Positions 30,001 through 40,094 of a stretch of DNA of 64,000 nt are shown in pieces. The notes below the pieces were generated by a model. The model was not told where the DNA came from, did not search any database, and saw only the letters and a program-made list of their open reading frames with translations. A program made the translations under genes and the position numbers. Where the stretch lies: contig NZ_BMFD01000005.1 in assembly GCF_014637795.1 (NCBI RefSeq), positions 334,372 to 398,371 on the forward strand. Reading direction: 5' to 3'. Source of the DNA: Belliella aquatica (GTDB lineage: Bacteria > Bacteroidota > Bacteroidia > Cytophagales > Cyclobacteriaceae). The number at the start of each line of letters is the position of its first letter. Positions within the stretch are counted from its first letter, which is position 1.

Positions 30001-31914
30001 TTACCAACCCGGATTCTGCTTAAATTCTGGGTATAAAGTCACATCAGAAACCTTCAATGGCAACCAATAATGTCTTTCTGCTAGTGGTCTTTCCAAAAGC
30101 ACCTCTTCTCTCAAATTCAGCACTCTCATTTCAGCTGGATCTCCTCCTAGATTTGAATTAGGATCTCTATTAAACTCCAATGAAGTTTTCAGTGTGTATG
30201 GTCTTTCTATCAATTGTAACCATCTTCTCAAATCACTGAATCTGTGTCTTTCGAAGGCTAGTTCAACTGCTCTTTCTCTTTTCACCTCCTCTAAGAAATC
30301 ATTTGTTGATGTCAAGAACTTATTTAAAACATTTGGCATTCCTGCCCTTGCTCTAATCGTATTCACTGCATCTACTGCTGTTTTATCAAAGTTGCTTGAT
30401 TTGCCTGTCACGCTATTTGTTCCCATCAATGCTGCTTCAGCATACATCAAATAAATATCTGCAAGTCTCATATATGGAACATTCAAATGCAGGGCTGCAC
30501 CAAATGCGAAAGCATTGTCGTAAGCATTTGCACGAAGTGGTACAAACTTGCGGTTTAGAAACCCTGTTGGACTGCCTGAAACCTCACCCCTATAGCTACC
30601 ACCTGTAAATAGGTTTGCATGTCTGTTGTCTTCTTGGTTAGGAGGCATTGACCCTTGGACTACTTGTACACCATCATAGACAATACTGCTATAAAATCTA
30701 GGGTCTCTACCTTTGAAAGGATACTCAGGGTCATAGCCAGACTCAGCATCTGCATTAGAAATATTTTCAGGAAGTCTGTGGCCATTCGCCATTCCAAAAT
30801 TCTGATTCACATAATTGGCTGTAGGAACAAACTTCGTAGCATCACCATCCACAATGATTGATGGAAAATACTGCTTTGTAATACCAAAATTCGATTGATC
30901 TCCAGACCAATACAGCGATCTAAAAATTCCCTCTGTACCGCCAGATAGTGCCCAGTTCTGACCTAATGTATAGAAATTGGTATTCCAATTTTCAAAAGGC
31001 ATCAATGCATATTGAGTTTGGCCACCTTCTACCAATGAAAGTAATTCTCCAAATGCCTCTGCCGATCTTCTGCAATAGTCAGCATTGTATGTTCTACTTC
31101 CTGTAGACTCTAAATTCATCAATGGACTTCCTGCGAAAAGCAGATTCTTTCCAAGATAACCTAGTGCCATGATCTTATTAATTCTCAGATCATTTCTACC
31201 TGCTGTTCTTCTACCAGCTACAGTATTGTCCCAATTTATTGGAAGTAAGTCTGCTGCTTTTCGTAAATCTGCAGCGACTTTTTCGGCACTTTCATGATAA
31301 GAAAGTCTTGGCTCTCTCAATACTTGATCACCTGGAAGAACTCTATCGATGTATGGTAAGCCACCTACATACTGGATCAACATAAAATGAAACCAACCTC
31401 TAAAGAAAAGTAATTGACCTTCAATCAAGGCTCTCTCTTCATTTGTTGCTTCTGTCATTCTATCAAGATTAGCCAATCCTAAATTGGCTTTTCTGATCCC
31501 ATACCATGCTAAAGGCCACATTCCTTTATCATGAGGATTAGTTCCAGTTGAAGTCATTGTCTTATCTAGCCAGCTAGATCTACCTCCGTGACCACTTTGC
31601 TCTGCTTGCCAAAACCAAAAGTTCCCTCGGTCAAATGCAAAAGTAACGTGGAAATTTCCAGCGGCAGAGACCATTTCGTCTTCTCCCCAATTCCAAGAAC
31701 TAGTCCAATATGTTGTTGTGAAATTCGGAATACATTGGTATAACTCTTCTGTGAATCCTTGGAAGTTTTCAAAATTCAAAAAAGCAATATCTTCTGAAAC
31801 CACAGAATCAGGAGTCCTTTCCAAATAATCTTCACATGAAGAACCTATTACAAAAACCAAACAGATAGATAAAATCCGCGCAAGTTTCATTATTTCTTGA
31901 TTATACTTTTTCAT
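30001..31914 (-). CDS. SusD-family xylan-binding lipoprotein (first pair)
   Basis: 637 residues from ATG 31914; a second ATG at 31890 gives a shorter and cleaner lipoprotein signal, so either start is possible. The lipobox is IGSSC. SusD landmarks: YLERTPDSVVSED just after the signal, RGWFHFMLIQYVGGLPY near 170, LMYAEAAL near 480, and RERAVELAFERHRFSDLRRW near 555-575. It ends with the common NPGW tail. It binds xylan or long oligosaccharides at the surface together with the upstream SusC, 11 bases away. Equivalent to XusB by order. Confidence 0.95.
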   Translation of the reverse strand: MKKYNQEIMKLARILSICLVFVIGSSCEDYLERTPDSVVSEDIAFLNFENFQGFTEELYQCIPNFTTTYWTSSWNWGEDEMVSAAGNFHVTFAFDRGNFWFWQAEQSGHGGRSSWLDKTMTSTGTNPHDKGMWPLAWYGIRKANLGLANLDRMTEATNEERALIEGQLLFFRGWFHFMLIQYVGGLPYIDRVLPGDQVLREPRLSYHESAEKVAADLRKAADLLPINWDNTVAGRRTAGRNDLRINKIMALGYLGKNLLFAGSPLMNLESTGSRTYNADYCRRSAEAFGELLSLVEGGQTQYALMPFENWNTNFYTLGQNWALSGGTEGIFRSLYWSGDQSNFGITKQYFPSIIVDGDATKFVPTANYVNQNFGMANGHRLPENISNADAESGYDPEYPFKGRDPRFYSSIVYDGVQVVQGSMPPNQEDNRHANLFTGGSYRGEVSGSPTGFLNRKFVPLRANAYDNAFAFGAALHLNVPYMRLADIYLMYAEAALMGTNSVTGKSSNFDKTAVDAVNTIRARAGMPNVLNKFLTSTNDFLEEVKRERAVELAFERHRFSDLRRWLQLIERPYTLKTSLEFNRDPNSNLGGDPAEMRVLNLREEVLLERPLAERHYWLPLKVSDVTLYPEFKQNPGW

Positions 31915-31925
31915 TTTAGGTAAAT

Positions 31926-34900
31926 TTAAAATGTCATTGTTAGTCCTAAATTAATTCGTCGTACCATTGGGTATCCACCTTCAAAAGAAGCCCCTACACC
32001 AAAATTCGACTCTCTGTCATCTGGCATCTTACTCCATACCAAAAGATTATTTCCATTAAGAAAGACTCTCATTCCTCCAAGCCCAATTTTGCTAGCTTGC
32101 TCAGGTCTTAAAGTATATGCTAATTCAGCATTTTTGATTCTGAGATATGACCCATCATAAAGGTATCTTGTACCATAATAGTATGACACAGGCGTCAGCC
32201 AAACTGGTAGAGGAGTGCCTGCTTCAGGATTGTCTTTTGACCAATATGTGCCCTCTTCATAAACTAGGTTTCTTTGTCCGTCAAGGTTAGTAAATGGAAC
32301 ATCTCTTGTAACATTATTTACACCGTAGAGCTGCACAAAAAATGAAATCCCTTTCCACTCCATCCCAACATTTAAATTGTATGTGTTCTGTGGAACTCCA
32401 GAGAATCCATAAGGCGCACTATCAAAAGCGTCTATTACTCCGTCTCCATTAAAATCAGCGATGTGATATCCTCCTGGTAACTTACTCCCATTATTAGTAT
32501 TGTGCGGAGTGCTACCATATAATTCATCCCATGTATTAAAATAACCGAGATCTAAGTGAGATCTATATTGCCCTAATTGGTATCCAGCTTGTTTTTGATA
32601 GTCAACCAAAAACTCAGGATCATCTCTATTGATAACAACATCTACAGCTCGTGTGACTGCCACATCTGCCCAAAGTCTAATTCCATTTCTTAAGACTCTA
32701 TTGAAGCCTAATTCCACTTCATAACCTGTTGTCGTTACTCTACCCAAGTTTGCTGCTGGGGCATTGGCACCAAAATAACTTGGAATAGACCTGTCGCCAG
32801 CCATGAGGATATCAACCCTATCATCTTTGAATATATCAAAACTACCATCAAGCATTCCGTCAAAAAGACTGAATTCAGTTTTCAAATTATACTTATAAAC
32901 TGTTTCCCATCTTACACTTGGATTTCCAATCACTTGCTCTCTGTACCAGGTATAGGGACTATTTCCATCTCTCCATCCTATAGTATTGAGTCGAGAATTT
33001 CCACCAAAGGCCCACTGATTCATATACAAGAACCTACTTCCAATATTATCATCACCTACTTGTCCATATGATGCAGTCACTTTCAAGAAATCTATAGCTG
33101 AAATCTGCTTCATGAAGTTTTCCTCCGATACCACCCATCCTAAGCCACCAGACGAGAAAAATGCAAACCTGTAATCGACACCAAACTTCTCAGATCCGTT
33201 GTAGGCTCCATTATACTCTACTAGGTATTTTCTCTTGTAATCATATACAGTTCTGAAAACCCAGTCTTCTCTGTAACTCGGGATGATATTTCCAATTGCA
33301 TCCTCTTGCCTACTGAATAAGCCCATCAAATTAATATTGTGATCATCATTGATGGTTTTGATGTAATTCAATTGACCTTGATAAAACATTCTTCTTTGTG
33401 CACCTTGAACATTTCCTCCTTGCGTAGTCCATGCTATCGGCTGAAAGAAATCAAAGTTGCTATTGTCAAAGTTGTTTTTGAAGTTTTGCCTTCCAGTCAC
33501 TGGGTCAATCCAAATTTGCTCAGTATCATTGAAAAGATCATTCACTCCTCTACCTACCTCTCTGAAAGTATTATCAACTGCCATCGTTGCTCTAAAAGAA
33601 AGACCTTCAGTAATCATCTTCAAATCTTGCTCAAGTACTAAATTTGTAGACAAACTAGTTGTCGTAATGTTTTCTACACCCCCGATTGCCAAGACTCTTG
33701 CTGAATTGATCGCACCATAATCATCTAATGGATAATATCCCCACAAGCCATTGGAATATCTTGGGACAAATGCATCAGGTGGATTTCTGTATGCTGCTCT
33801 CCAAAAATTCGCATCGTCTCCTCCTTGCCAAGGTGTTTTCCTAACACCATAAATACCACCTAAATTGATTTTCAATTGTGTAGTAGATGTAAGTTGGAAA
33901 TCTAAGTTATTTCTAAAGTTCAACCTGTTGTAGTTGTAACCAGGCTGATATCCTCTGTCATTTTCTATTTGCTTGAACAAATCACCTTCATTCTGAAAAT
34001 CGAAGGCAGCAAAGTACTTTGTTAGCTTAGTACCTCCACTGATCGAGACATTGGCATTATACGCCATTGCATAATCTTTGAAAAGGTATTCTTGCCAATC
34101 AATATTTGGATACCTTTCTGATTCGGCAAGGTTGGCAGGGTTTCTGTATTTATCTCTGATTCCTTCAGGAATTATCTGCGACCAAGCTTGAGGACTTACA
34201 GAAAGTTCTCTTTCGATTGCCTGATTTCTGATTCCAATAGCGTCATAGGCATCCATCTTACCTGGTAACTTAGAGGGAGCTTTCACAGTAGCATTCACCC
34301 TTGCTACAATTTCTGCTTTACCTTCTTTACCTCTTTTGGTTGTCACGATGATCACACCATTTGCTCCTCTAGAACCAAAAACTGCCGTTGCGGAAGCATC
34401 CTTCAAAACCGAAATCGATTCTACTGAACCAATGTCCATTTGATTAAAAAACTCTGGTCTTTCCACACCATCCACAAGGATAAGGGGAGAATTACCATTC
34501 CAACTGTTTTGGCCTCTAATAAAAATTTGAGGTGCTTCATCTCCAGGCATGCCCGAACTTGAGGTCGTTATCAAACCTGGAAGATTACCTGTCAAAGCAG
34601 CCCCCAAACTCGAAACGCCACCTGTTCTTTGTAATGTTTGACTATTTGTCTGTGAAACAGCTCCAATCAGCGTCTCTCTTCTCTGCTCACCATACCCGAT
34701 GATTACAACTTCTTCCAAAGAAGTAGCGTCTTCATTTAAGACAACATTATAGACAGTTCTACTTTGACTAATTAAAACCTCAGAAGATTTGAAACCAATA
34801 AAGCTGAAAATCAAAACTTCTCCAGGCTCTGCATTCAAAGAAAATTTACCATCTAAATCAGTGGCAACACCTCTTGTAGTTCCTTTCACGAGTACTGTGA

Positions 34901-35330
34901 CCCCAGGAATTGGTAAACCATCTCTTCCGTCGGTTACCACACCTGTAATCTGAGCATATGCATCATCAGAAGTCGATGTTGCTGTAGATTGGAGTGCAGA
35001 CTTATTTGAAGGATTGGTATTGAATAGAAATTTATTTTCTGCAGCCAACTGTTCAATGACAGTTTTAGAAATTGAATCATCTGATGTAGCTGATTTTTTC
35101 TTTTCTTCTTTTGCAGTTTTTGAATCACTCGCAATTTGAGTGATTGATAACTTAGGCTCCTGACTAAGTTCACCACTTGCTTTTGATGAATTTTGAAATT
35201 CATCTTCGCTCATTACTCTGGAATCTCTGGCATGAGCCGATGAAACAGAACTTAATACTAGCTGTGCCATCAGAACATACGTTACGCTTCTTGATATTGA
35301 AAAGAATCGCCTTAGTAAATGTATATCCAT
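31926..35330 (-). CDS. SusC-family TonB-dependent transporter with extended N-terminus (first pair)
   Basis: 1134 residues from ATG 35330. After a Sec signal (to about residue 35, SSAHAR) there is a spacer of roughly 90 residues rich in Ser, Lys, Glu and Thr. It includes ISKTVIEQLAAENKFLFN, which faintly resembles an STN-type fold. The regular parts follow: carboxypeptidase-regulatory-like domain (about 127-205), TonB-box-like VVIIGYGEQRRE, plug (LILVDGVERPEFFNQ, AVFGSRGANGVIIVTTKRG) and barrel. It should be the main outer-membrane importer for xylan fragments and is the first gene of the operon (XusA by order). The spacer may reach TonB or an anti-sigma partner, but no such partner is seen here. 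Confidence 0.95.
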   Translation of the reverse strand: MDIHLLRRFFSISRSVTYVLMAQLVLSSVSSAHARDSRVMSEDEFQNSSKASGELSQEPKLSITQIASDSKTAKEEKKKSATSDDSISKTVIEQLAAENKFLFNTNPSNKSALQSTATSTSDDAYAQITGVVTDGRDGLPIPGVTVLVKGTTRGVATDLDGKFSLNAEPGEVLIFSFIGFKSSEVLISQSRTVYNVVLNEDATSLEEVVIIGYGEQRRETLIGAVSQTNSQTLQRTGGVSSLGAALTGNLPGLITTSSSGMPGDEAPQIFIRGQNSWNGNSPLILVDGVERPEFFNQMDIGSVESISVLKDASATAVFGSRGANGVIIVTTKRGKEGKAEIVARVNATVKAPSKLPGKMDAYDAIGIRNQAIERELSVSPQAWSQIIPEGIRDKYRNPANLAESERYPNIDWQEYLFKDYAMAYNANVSISGGTKLTKYFAAFDFQNEGDLFKQIENDRGYQPGYNYNRLNFRNNLDFQLTSTTQLKINLGGIYGVRKTPWQGGDDANFWRAAYRNPPDAFVPRYSNGLWGYYPLDDYGAINSARVLAIGGVENITTTSLSTNLVLEQDLKMITEGLSFRATMAVDNTFREVGRGVNDLFNDTEQIWIDPVTGRQNFKNNFDNSNFDFFQPIAWTTQGGNVQGAQRRMFYQGQLNYIKTINDDHNINLMGLFSRQEDAIGNIIPSYREDWVFRTVYDYKRKYLVEYNGAYNGSEKFGVDYRFAFFSSGGLGWVVSEENFMKQISAIDFLKVTASYGQVGDDNIGSRFLYMNQWAFGGNSRLNTIGWRDGNSPYTWYREQVIGNPSVRWETVYKYNLKTEFSLFDGMLDGSFDIFKDDRVDILMAGDRSIPSYFGANAPAANLGRVTTTGYEVELGFNRVLRNGIRLWADVAVTRAVDVVINRDDPEFLVDYQKQAGYQLGQYRSHLDLGYFNTWDELYGSTPHNTNNGSKLPGGYHIADFNGDGVIDAFDSAPYGFSGVPQNTYNLNVGMEWKGISFFVQLYGVNNVTRDVPFTNLDGQRNLVYEEGTYWSKDNPEAGTPLPVWLTPVSYYYGTRYLYDGSYLRIKNAELAYTLRPEQASKIGLGGMRVFLNGNNLLVWSKMPDDRESNFGVGASFEGGYPMVRRINLGLTMTF

Positions 35331-36431
35331 ATAATTTTTGATGATAATATTTTAAGGTTTGAAAGATTAAGGTTGGCGTTTTATTCAACAAATGAAGTAT
35401 CGCCTTATCAGAAGTATCCCTCCTGAGGAATTTATCTAACTCGTATTTATTTTGTTATTCATTATTGCTTTAGGTTTTGGGTTATGTTTTTAATTAAAAT
35501 TCACTTCTCTTCATAAGTGGATTGTGCGTTCTTCAACAAATACAATGAAGTAGAGAGAAATAACATCGATATCTTGTACTCTCAAATTGGAATATTTATT
35601 CCGACCTGAATAGTATGGAATAGCTGAGTAAGAAATTTGGAGGACAACTAATACAAAAGCTTTTTAAAATCCCCACTTTAAAATCCAGTGATATTTCTCC
35701 AAAGGGAGGAGCTTTTATAGAAAAGAAAGGAATAATAAGTGATGACATTTTACTTTGGGTTTTGTTGAAATTAACTTAATCAAATATAGAAAGTGAGGAT
35801 GATAAAAAGAATTCTTTAAATAATATACAAACTATTGATTTTCAATTACTTAAAATATTCATTGCGTTTTAAAAAACCGCTAAAATTCAACAAAAAGGTT
35901 ACTGAGGCCAAATCAGCAATGTTTTTGAATATTTATGAAAAAAATAACCATTTCGCTTAAGTGAACTTATTGATTTTCAGTATTTTAACAATAAAAAAAT
36001 ATGTAAAATTTTTAATTTAATTTTTAAATTTTTGTCCATCACAATTCAATTAAACCATGGATCTAGTATTCTTAAAAATATTCATTGCGAGATTTAGTCA
36101 TTTTCCAAAATTACCTCCTGTTTGTATGAACCGACAGCTCAAAATATTTAATTATTGACATAAAAAATGATCAAAAACGCTTTTACATAAATCTGATTTA
36201 AAACAGTCTTGTACCAGTTTTAAAACGGGCTATCATGAAAATAATGTCATTGGTCTATTTAAGGAAATGTCTCAAAATTAAGGTTTTTCAGAGTCATTTT
36301 AAGTGTTAAAATTGCATAGATGTATAGCTTACAAATTCATCTTTATGAAGTATGATCATGCTTTCGGCTTCAGGAAATAAAAAAAATTCTCCTTGAAATA
36401 GGAATGAATAAAACCTCTGAAATCTAAAAAT
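35331..36431 (-). promoter_or_regulatory. 1.1-kb non-coding leader / promoter region of the Xus operon
   Basis: Very AT-rich and without a supportable gene. It must hold the promoter for the minus-strand operon and the end of the acetylesterase gene. Matches to the Bacteroidota -7 element TAnnTTTG on the minus strand are TATATTTG (35788-35781) and TAATTTTG (36280-36273), but neither has a TTG at the proper distance upstream. TTTAAAAC occurs at 36197 and 36219, 22 bases apart, the second inside the palindrome GTTTTAAAAC. Such spaced repeats could be sites for a hybrid two-component regulator. This is a weak inference. Confidence 0.35.
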
Positions 36432-38384
36432 CTATTTTAACTCAATTTCAAATGGAGATGCAGGTAATCCTGCTGAATTGATCAGATTAGCTGATTTTGG
36501 ATTATTTGCCCAGGCGTATCGAAGTTTACCCGGAGTATCAAAACCCTGCAAATCTATGATTACTTTGTGCTCTTTAATTATTGCAGGTATCCATTGAAAT
36601 TCCCCACCTTCTTTCGCTATCGCAAAACCACTCAGCGATTCGCTATCAGAAGTAGACAAACCTTTTCCTGTTTCTTTAAAAGTTAGGAAAAGCTTTCCTT
36701 TCTGGACTTTTGCTTTTTCAAAAAGTGGACCTGAAAAAGGTCCTATCTTTTCTCCATATACCAATTTTTGTGCTTGTAATGCTAATCTGTCCCCAACACT
36801 TTTCTTATCTAAGGGATGAATATCATTTGCTTCTCCCACATCAATGGTTATTGCCATTCCTGTGTTTGAAATCTCAAGTGACTTCCGTTGCGTTTCTCTC
36901 ATCTCTGCCCATCCACTCTCCTGGGGTTCTGAAGAGACTTCCATGAAGTTTGGCAACTGAACATACAAAAATGGTAGTTTTGGTCTCTTCCATTCGTCCC
37001 TCCAACCTTCTATCAGAGCTGCAAATTGCTTTGCATAAACCTTTGCTTCAACAACATTAGATTCACCTTGATACCAAAGTATGCCTTTGATTTGAAAATT
37101 ATGAAGAGGTGCAATCATAGCATTATACAAACCCATAGGTTTAAATCGAATGGAAGTCTGACTAGGCGCTTCAGGCATTTTTGCTCCTATTTTGTATTCC
37201 CATCTATTATTCAGGTCAATAATCTGATCCCCAATTTCTAGTTGGTAAGGTTTTTCTGTAATAAAACCACCTGGTCCTCTTTCACTTACAATTCTTAGGG
37301 TAAGAATATTCTTTCCCATTTTCAAAACACCAGCTGGGACATTATACCTTCTAGGTGGGTATCTGTAGCCAGTATTACCTACCGACACTCCATTGAGGTA
37401 TGCTTCATCACTATCTACAAGCGTTCCCAAAAGTAACTTTACGTTTGTATAATCAGCAGGATCAAAGTCCAAATGTATTTCTTTCCGAAACCAATAAACA
37501 CCATTTACAGGTCGAGAATTTTCCAAAGGTAAAAGATCCAAGCTATTCATTTCCTCCCAATCATTAGGCTGAAATTCCGGTGAAAACCAAGGTGAATCAA
37601 GATTAGTAAGACCAAGATCCTTTGATAATAGTTCTTGTCTCCACTGATTGATCTTATCACGATCAGTTTTTTCAATTTTCTCGATTACACCTGGCTTTTG
37701 AAAATATAAGACCTCTTCATAGTCTTTAGGAAATTGCTTTAAGTCTTCTTCTCTCAGCCATGACTGAATAGGTGAACCACCAACACTAGCGTTAATCATT
37801 CCTACAGGAACAGAATATTTTCCATTGATGTTTTTAGCAAAAAAATAGGCAACTGCCGCATAAGATCTAATATTTTCCTCATTCAGCTCTTTCCATTTTC
37901 CTCCTTTCAAATCAGACTTGACTTCAGTAAAAGTATAATCGTCGGGAACATCAAAATATCTGATTTGGGGTTTATTTACGCTAATAAATTCTTCTGGAAA
38001 CATAGGTTCTACTCTTTCCATTGTCGTTTCCATATTAGATTGACCGGAGCAAAGCCAAACGTCTCCTATCCAAATATCTTTAACTTCTACTGTTTCATCA
38101 CTAGTAGATATTTTCATTAAAAAAGGCCCGCCTGCTTCCATTGAAGGTAAGATCAATTCCCAGGTACCATCTTCATTGATTTTTTTGGCAAGGTTAATTC
38201 CATTAAAGTCGATTTTGATAATTTTATTCGCATCGCCCCATCCCCAAATAGAAATAGGAACATTTCGCTGTAAAACCATACCATCACTGATCAATACAGG
38301 AAGTCTAATTTCGGCTAAACACTCCTTTCCCAACCCTAAGATTAGGATAAAAATCATCAAGAAAAATTGTCGTAACAGGATCAT
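36432..38384 (-). CDS. SASA-family acetylesterase (sialate O-acetylesterase-like, CE20 type)
   Basis: 650 residues from ATG 38384 with a Sec signal ending near CLAE. An SGNH-type catalytic domain is interrupted by a jelly-roll module. WLCSGQSNMETT near 110-120 has nucleophile Ser116, NASVGGSPIQSWL near 200 is the next block, the insert spans about 260-400 (YWFRKEIHLDF, VSVGNTGYRYPPRRY), GILWYQGESN near 433 and NDIHPLDK near 530 (catalytic Asp-His) complete the site. Relatives annotated as sialate esterases often remove acetyl groups from plant polysaccharides. No sialic-acid genes are nearby, so acetylated xylan or its oligosaccharides are the likely substrate. It lies just upstream of the Xus leader and may be a separate transcript. 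Confidence 0.88.
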   Translation of the reverse strand: MILLRQFFLMIFILILGLGKECLAEIRLPVLISDGMVLQRNVPISIWGWGDANKIIKIDFNGINLAKKINEDGTWELILPSMEAGGPFLMKISTSDETVEVKDIWIGDVWLCSGQSNMETTMERVEPMFPEEFISVNKPQIRYFDVPDDYTFTEVKSDLKGGKWKELNEENIRSYAAVAYFFAKNINGKYSVPVGMINASVGGSPIQSWLREEDLKQFPKDYEEVLYFQKPGVIEKIEKTDRDKINQWRQELLSKDLGLTNLDSPWFSPEFQPNDWEEMNSLDLLPLENSRPVNGVYWFRKEIHLDFDPADYTNVKLLLGTLVDSDEAYLNGVSVGNTGYRYPPRRYNVPAGVLKMGKNILTLRIVSERGPGGFITEKPYQLEIGDQIIDLNNRWEYKIGAKMPEAPSQTSIRFKPMGLYNAMIAPLHNFQIKGILWYQGESNVVEAKVYAKQFAALIEGWRDEWKRPKLPFLYVQLPNFMEVSSEPQESGWAEMRETQRKSLEISNTGMAITIDVGEANDIHPLDKKSVGDRLALQAQKLVYGEKIGPFSGPLFEKAKVQKGKLFLTFKETGKGLSTSDSESLSGFAIAKEGGEFQWIPAIIKEHKVIIDLQGFDTPGKLRYAWANNPKSANLINSAGLPASPFEIELK

Positions 38385-38808
38385 TTTGGGTCAATTGTAA
38401 ATATAAATCAATTAAAAGATTAACTCTAAAGATCAATCAATTGCTTAACATTACGATAAACTTGATAAAAATAAATCAAGAATGCAACCGATTTCATTAT
38501 TTATTGAGATAAATTGGCAGTAATCGTATTATTAGATGATAAGAATTAATATTTTCCTTTCTCTTAAATGTGAAAAATTCAATCGATACATCAAACAAAT
38601 TCCTGACTATTCATGAAAAAAAGCTAGTTCTGATTCGTTGAAAAATTAATTCGAATTTAAAATTTCTTGAAGGCTAATTAAAAGTTTTATTTTTTTGAAA
38701 TCGATTTCATTTAATTATTTATCATCACCACCATTTTATAAATGTCAAAAATACACTAATTTTATGAAGTAATATTTCATGTACAGACAGTAAACCAAAA
38801 TTAGCCAA
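38385..38808. promoter_or_regulatory. Divergent promoter region between acetylesterase and GH43 genes
   Basis: A 424-base AT-rich gap between two genes read in opposite directions, so it must hold both promoters. I see no small gene and no exact TAnnTTTG box in good position. TAATTTTA just before the GH43 gene (about 38757) is a near match on the plus strand. Confidence 0.4.
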
Positions 38809-39816
38809 ATGAAGTACTTTCAAATCATCAGTTTTGCATTAATACTAACTATTGCATGTTCCACTCCAATCTTTTCTCAAGAATACTCTTTTGATAATCC
38901 TATAGCAGAAAAGCGTGCAGACCCTTGGGTATATAAAGATACGGATGGCACATATTACCTCATCGCTACGGTTCCAGAATATGACAGAATTGTAATTAGA
39001 AAAGCCAAAACCATCAATGGTTTAAAGGAAGCTCAAGAAAAGGTAATATGGGTGAAGCACGACAAAGGTGTGATGGGACATCATATCTGGGCACCAGAGT
39101 TACATAAAATCGATGGAAAATGGTATGTTTATTTTGCAGCTGGAGAAGCTGAAGATATATGGAATATCAGAATGTGGGCTTTATCAAGCTCTTCTGCCGA
39201 TCCTACAGAGAACAATTGGGTTGAAGAAGGGCAAGTGAAATCCAAAATAGATTCATTTTCTCTAGATGCAACAGTATTTGAACATAATGGTAAAAGATAC
39301 ATGATCTGGGCACAAAATGTCAGAGGTGGAGATCATGGAACCGCTCTTGTCATGTCTGAAATGCAAAATGCTACTACCTTAACTGGTCCTGAAATCATCC
39401 TCACAGAACCGGAATTTAACTGGGAAAGAGTGAAATATAATGTCAATGAAGGACCTGCGGTAATCAAAAGAAATGGGAAAATTTTTGTGACTTACTCTGC
39501 AAGTGCTACCAACGAAAATTATTGCCTTGGCTTATTGTGGATCGATGAAGATAAGGATGTCATGGATTTAGCAAATTGGAGTAAATCCCCAGGACCAGTA
39601 TTTTACACAAATGAAGACTTGAAAAGATATGGTCCGGGTCATAATTCCTTTACACTTGCTGAGGACGACGAAACCGTTATCATGATCTACCACGCTAGAG
39701 ATTACAAGGAAATCCAAGGTCACGAGCTATCAGACCCTAACAGGGCTACAAGAGCAAGATCAATCAAATGGACAAGCAGTGGATTTCCTGATTTCCGTCA
39801 AAAAGAACAGGATTGA
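38809..39816 (+). CDS. Single-domain GH43 glycosidase
   Basis: 335 residues from ATG 38809. The signal could be a lipoprotein type (TIACS, Cys17) or Sec with cleavage after FSQ. The propeller alone makes up the protein. The triad is Asp38 (RADPWVY), Asp153 (SLDATVF) and Glu214 (NEGPAV). GHHIWAPELHKIDGKWYVYFAAG near 90-112 is typical of the arabinofuranosidase-like GH43 branch. It is the only PUL enzyme on the plus strand, read away from the acetylesterase gene, and ends about 125 bases before a strong terminator. It probably acts on short arabinose- or xylose-containing oligosaccharides. Confidence 0.92.
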   Translation: MKYFQIISFALILTIACSTPIFSQEYSFDNPIAEKRADPWVYKDTDGTYYLIATVPEYDRIVIRKAKTINGLKEAQEKVIWVKHDKGVMGHHIWAPELHKIDGKWYVYFAAGEAEDIWNIRMWALSSSSADPTENNWVEEGQVKSKIDSFSLDATVFEHNGKRYMIWAQNVRGGDHGTALVMSEMQNATTLTGPEIILTEPEFNWERVKYNVNEGPAVIKRNGKIFVTYSASATNENYCLGLLWIDEDKDVMDLANWSKSPGPVFYTNEDLKRYGPGHNSFTLAEDDETVIMIYHARDYKEIQGHELSDPNRATRARSIKWTSSGFPDFRQKEQD

Positions 39817-39939
39817 TTTAATTTTCAATAACAGTTGACAACCGATTGATCAAAAAACTGAATCAGCTTAAATTATAACATAAACATCCTCGTCCAGATA
39901 ACTACTTTAATTTTTTTTAGAAACAAGCATCAACTTGAG

Positions 39940-39976
39940 CTCCCAATAGATTAACTCTATGTTAATCTATTGGGAG
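39940..39976 (+). terminator. Strong Rho-independent terminator after the GH43 gene
   Basis: CTCCCAATAGATTAAC (39940-39955) and its exact complement at 39961-39976 form a perfect 16-base stem around a 5-base loop, followed by ATTTTGTGT. It closes the xylan locus on the plus strand. Confidence 0.85.
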
Positions 39977-40094
39977 ATTTTGTGTCTAACGGTAACAATT
40001 TGAAAATTTGAAAATCAAATCATTGTGAAAAATCGCTTTTACTTTTGACACTGTTGTGAAAGCGTAAACCTAAAGCATCACAAAGAAAATCTCT

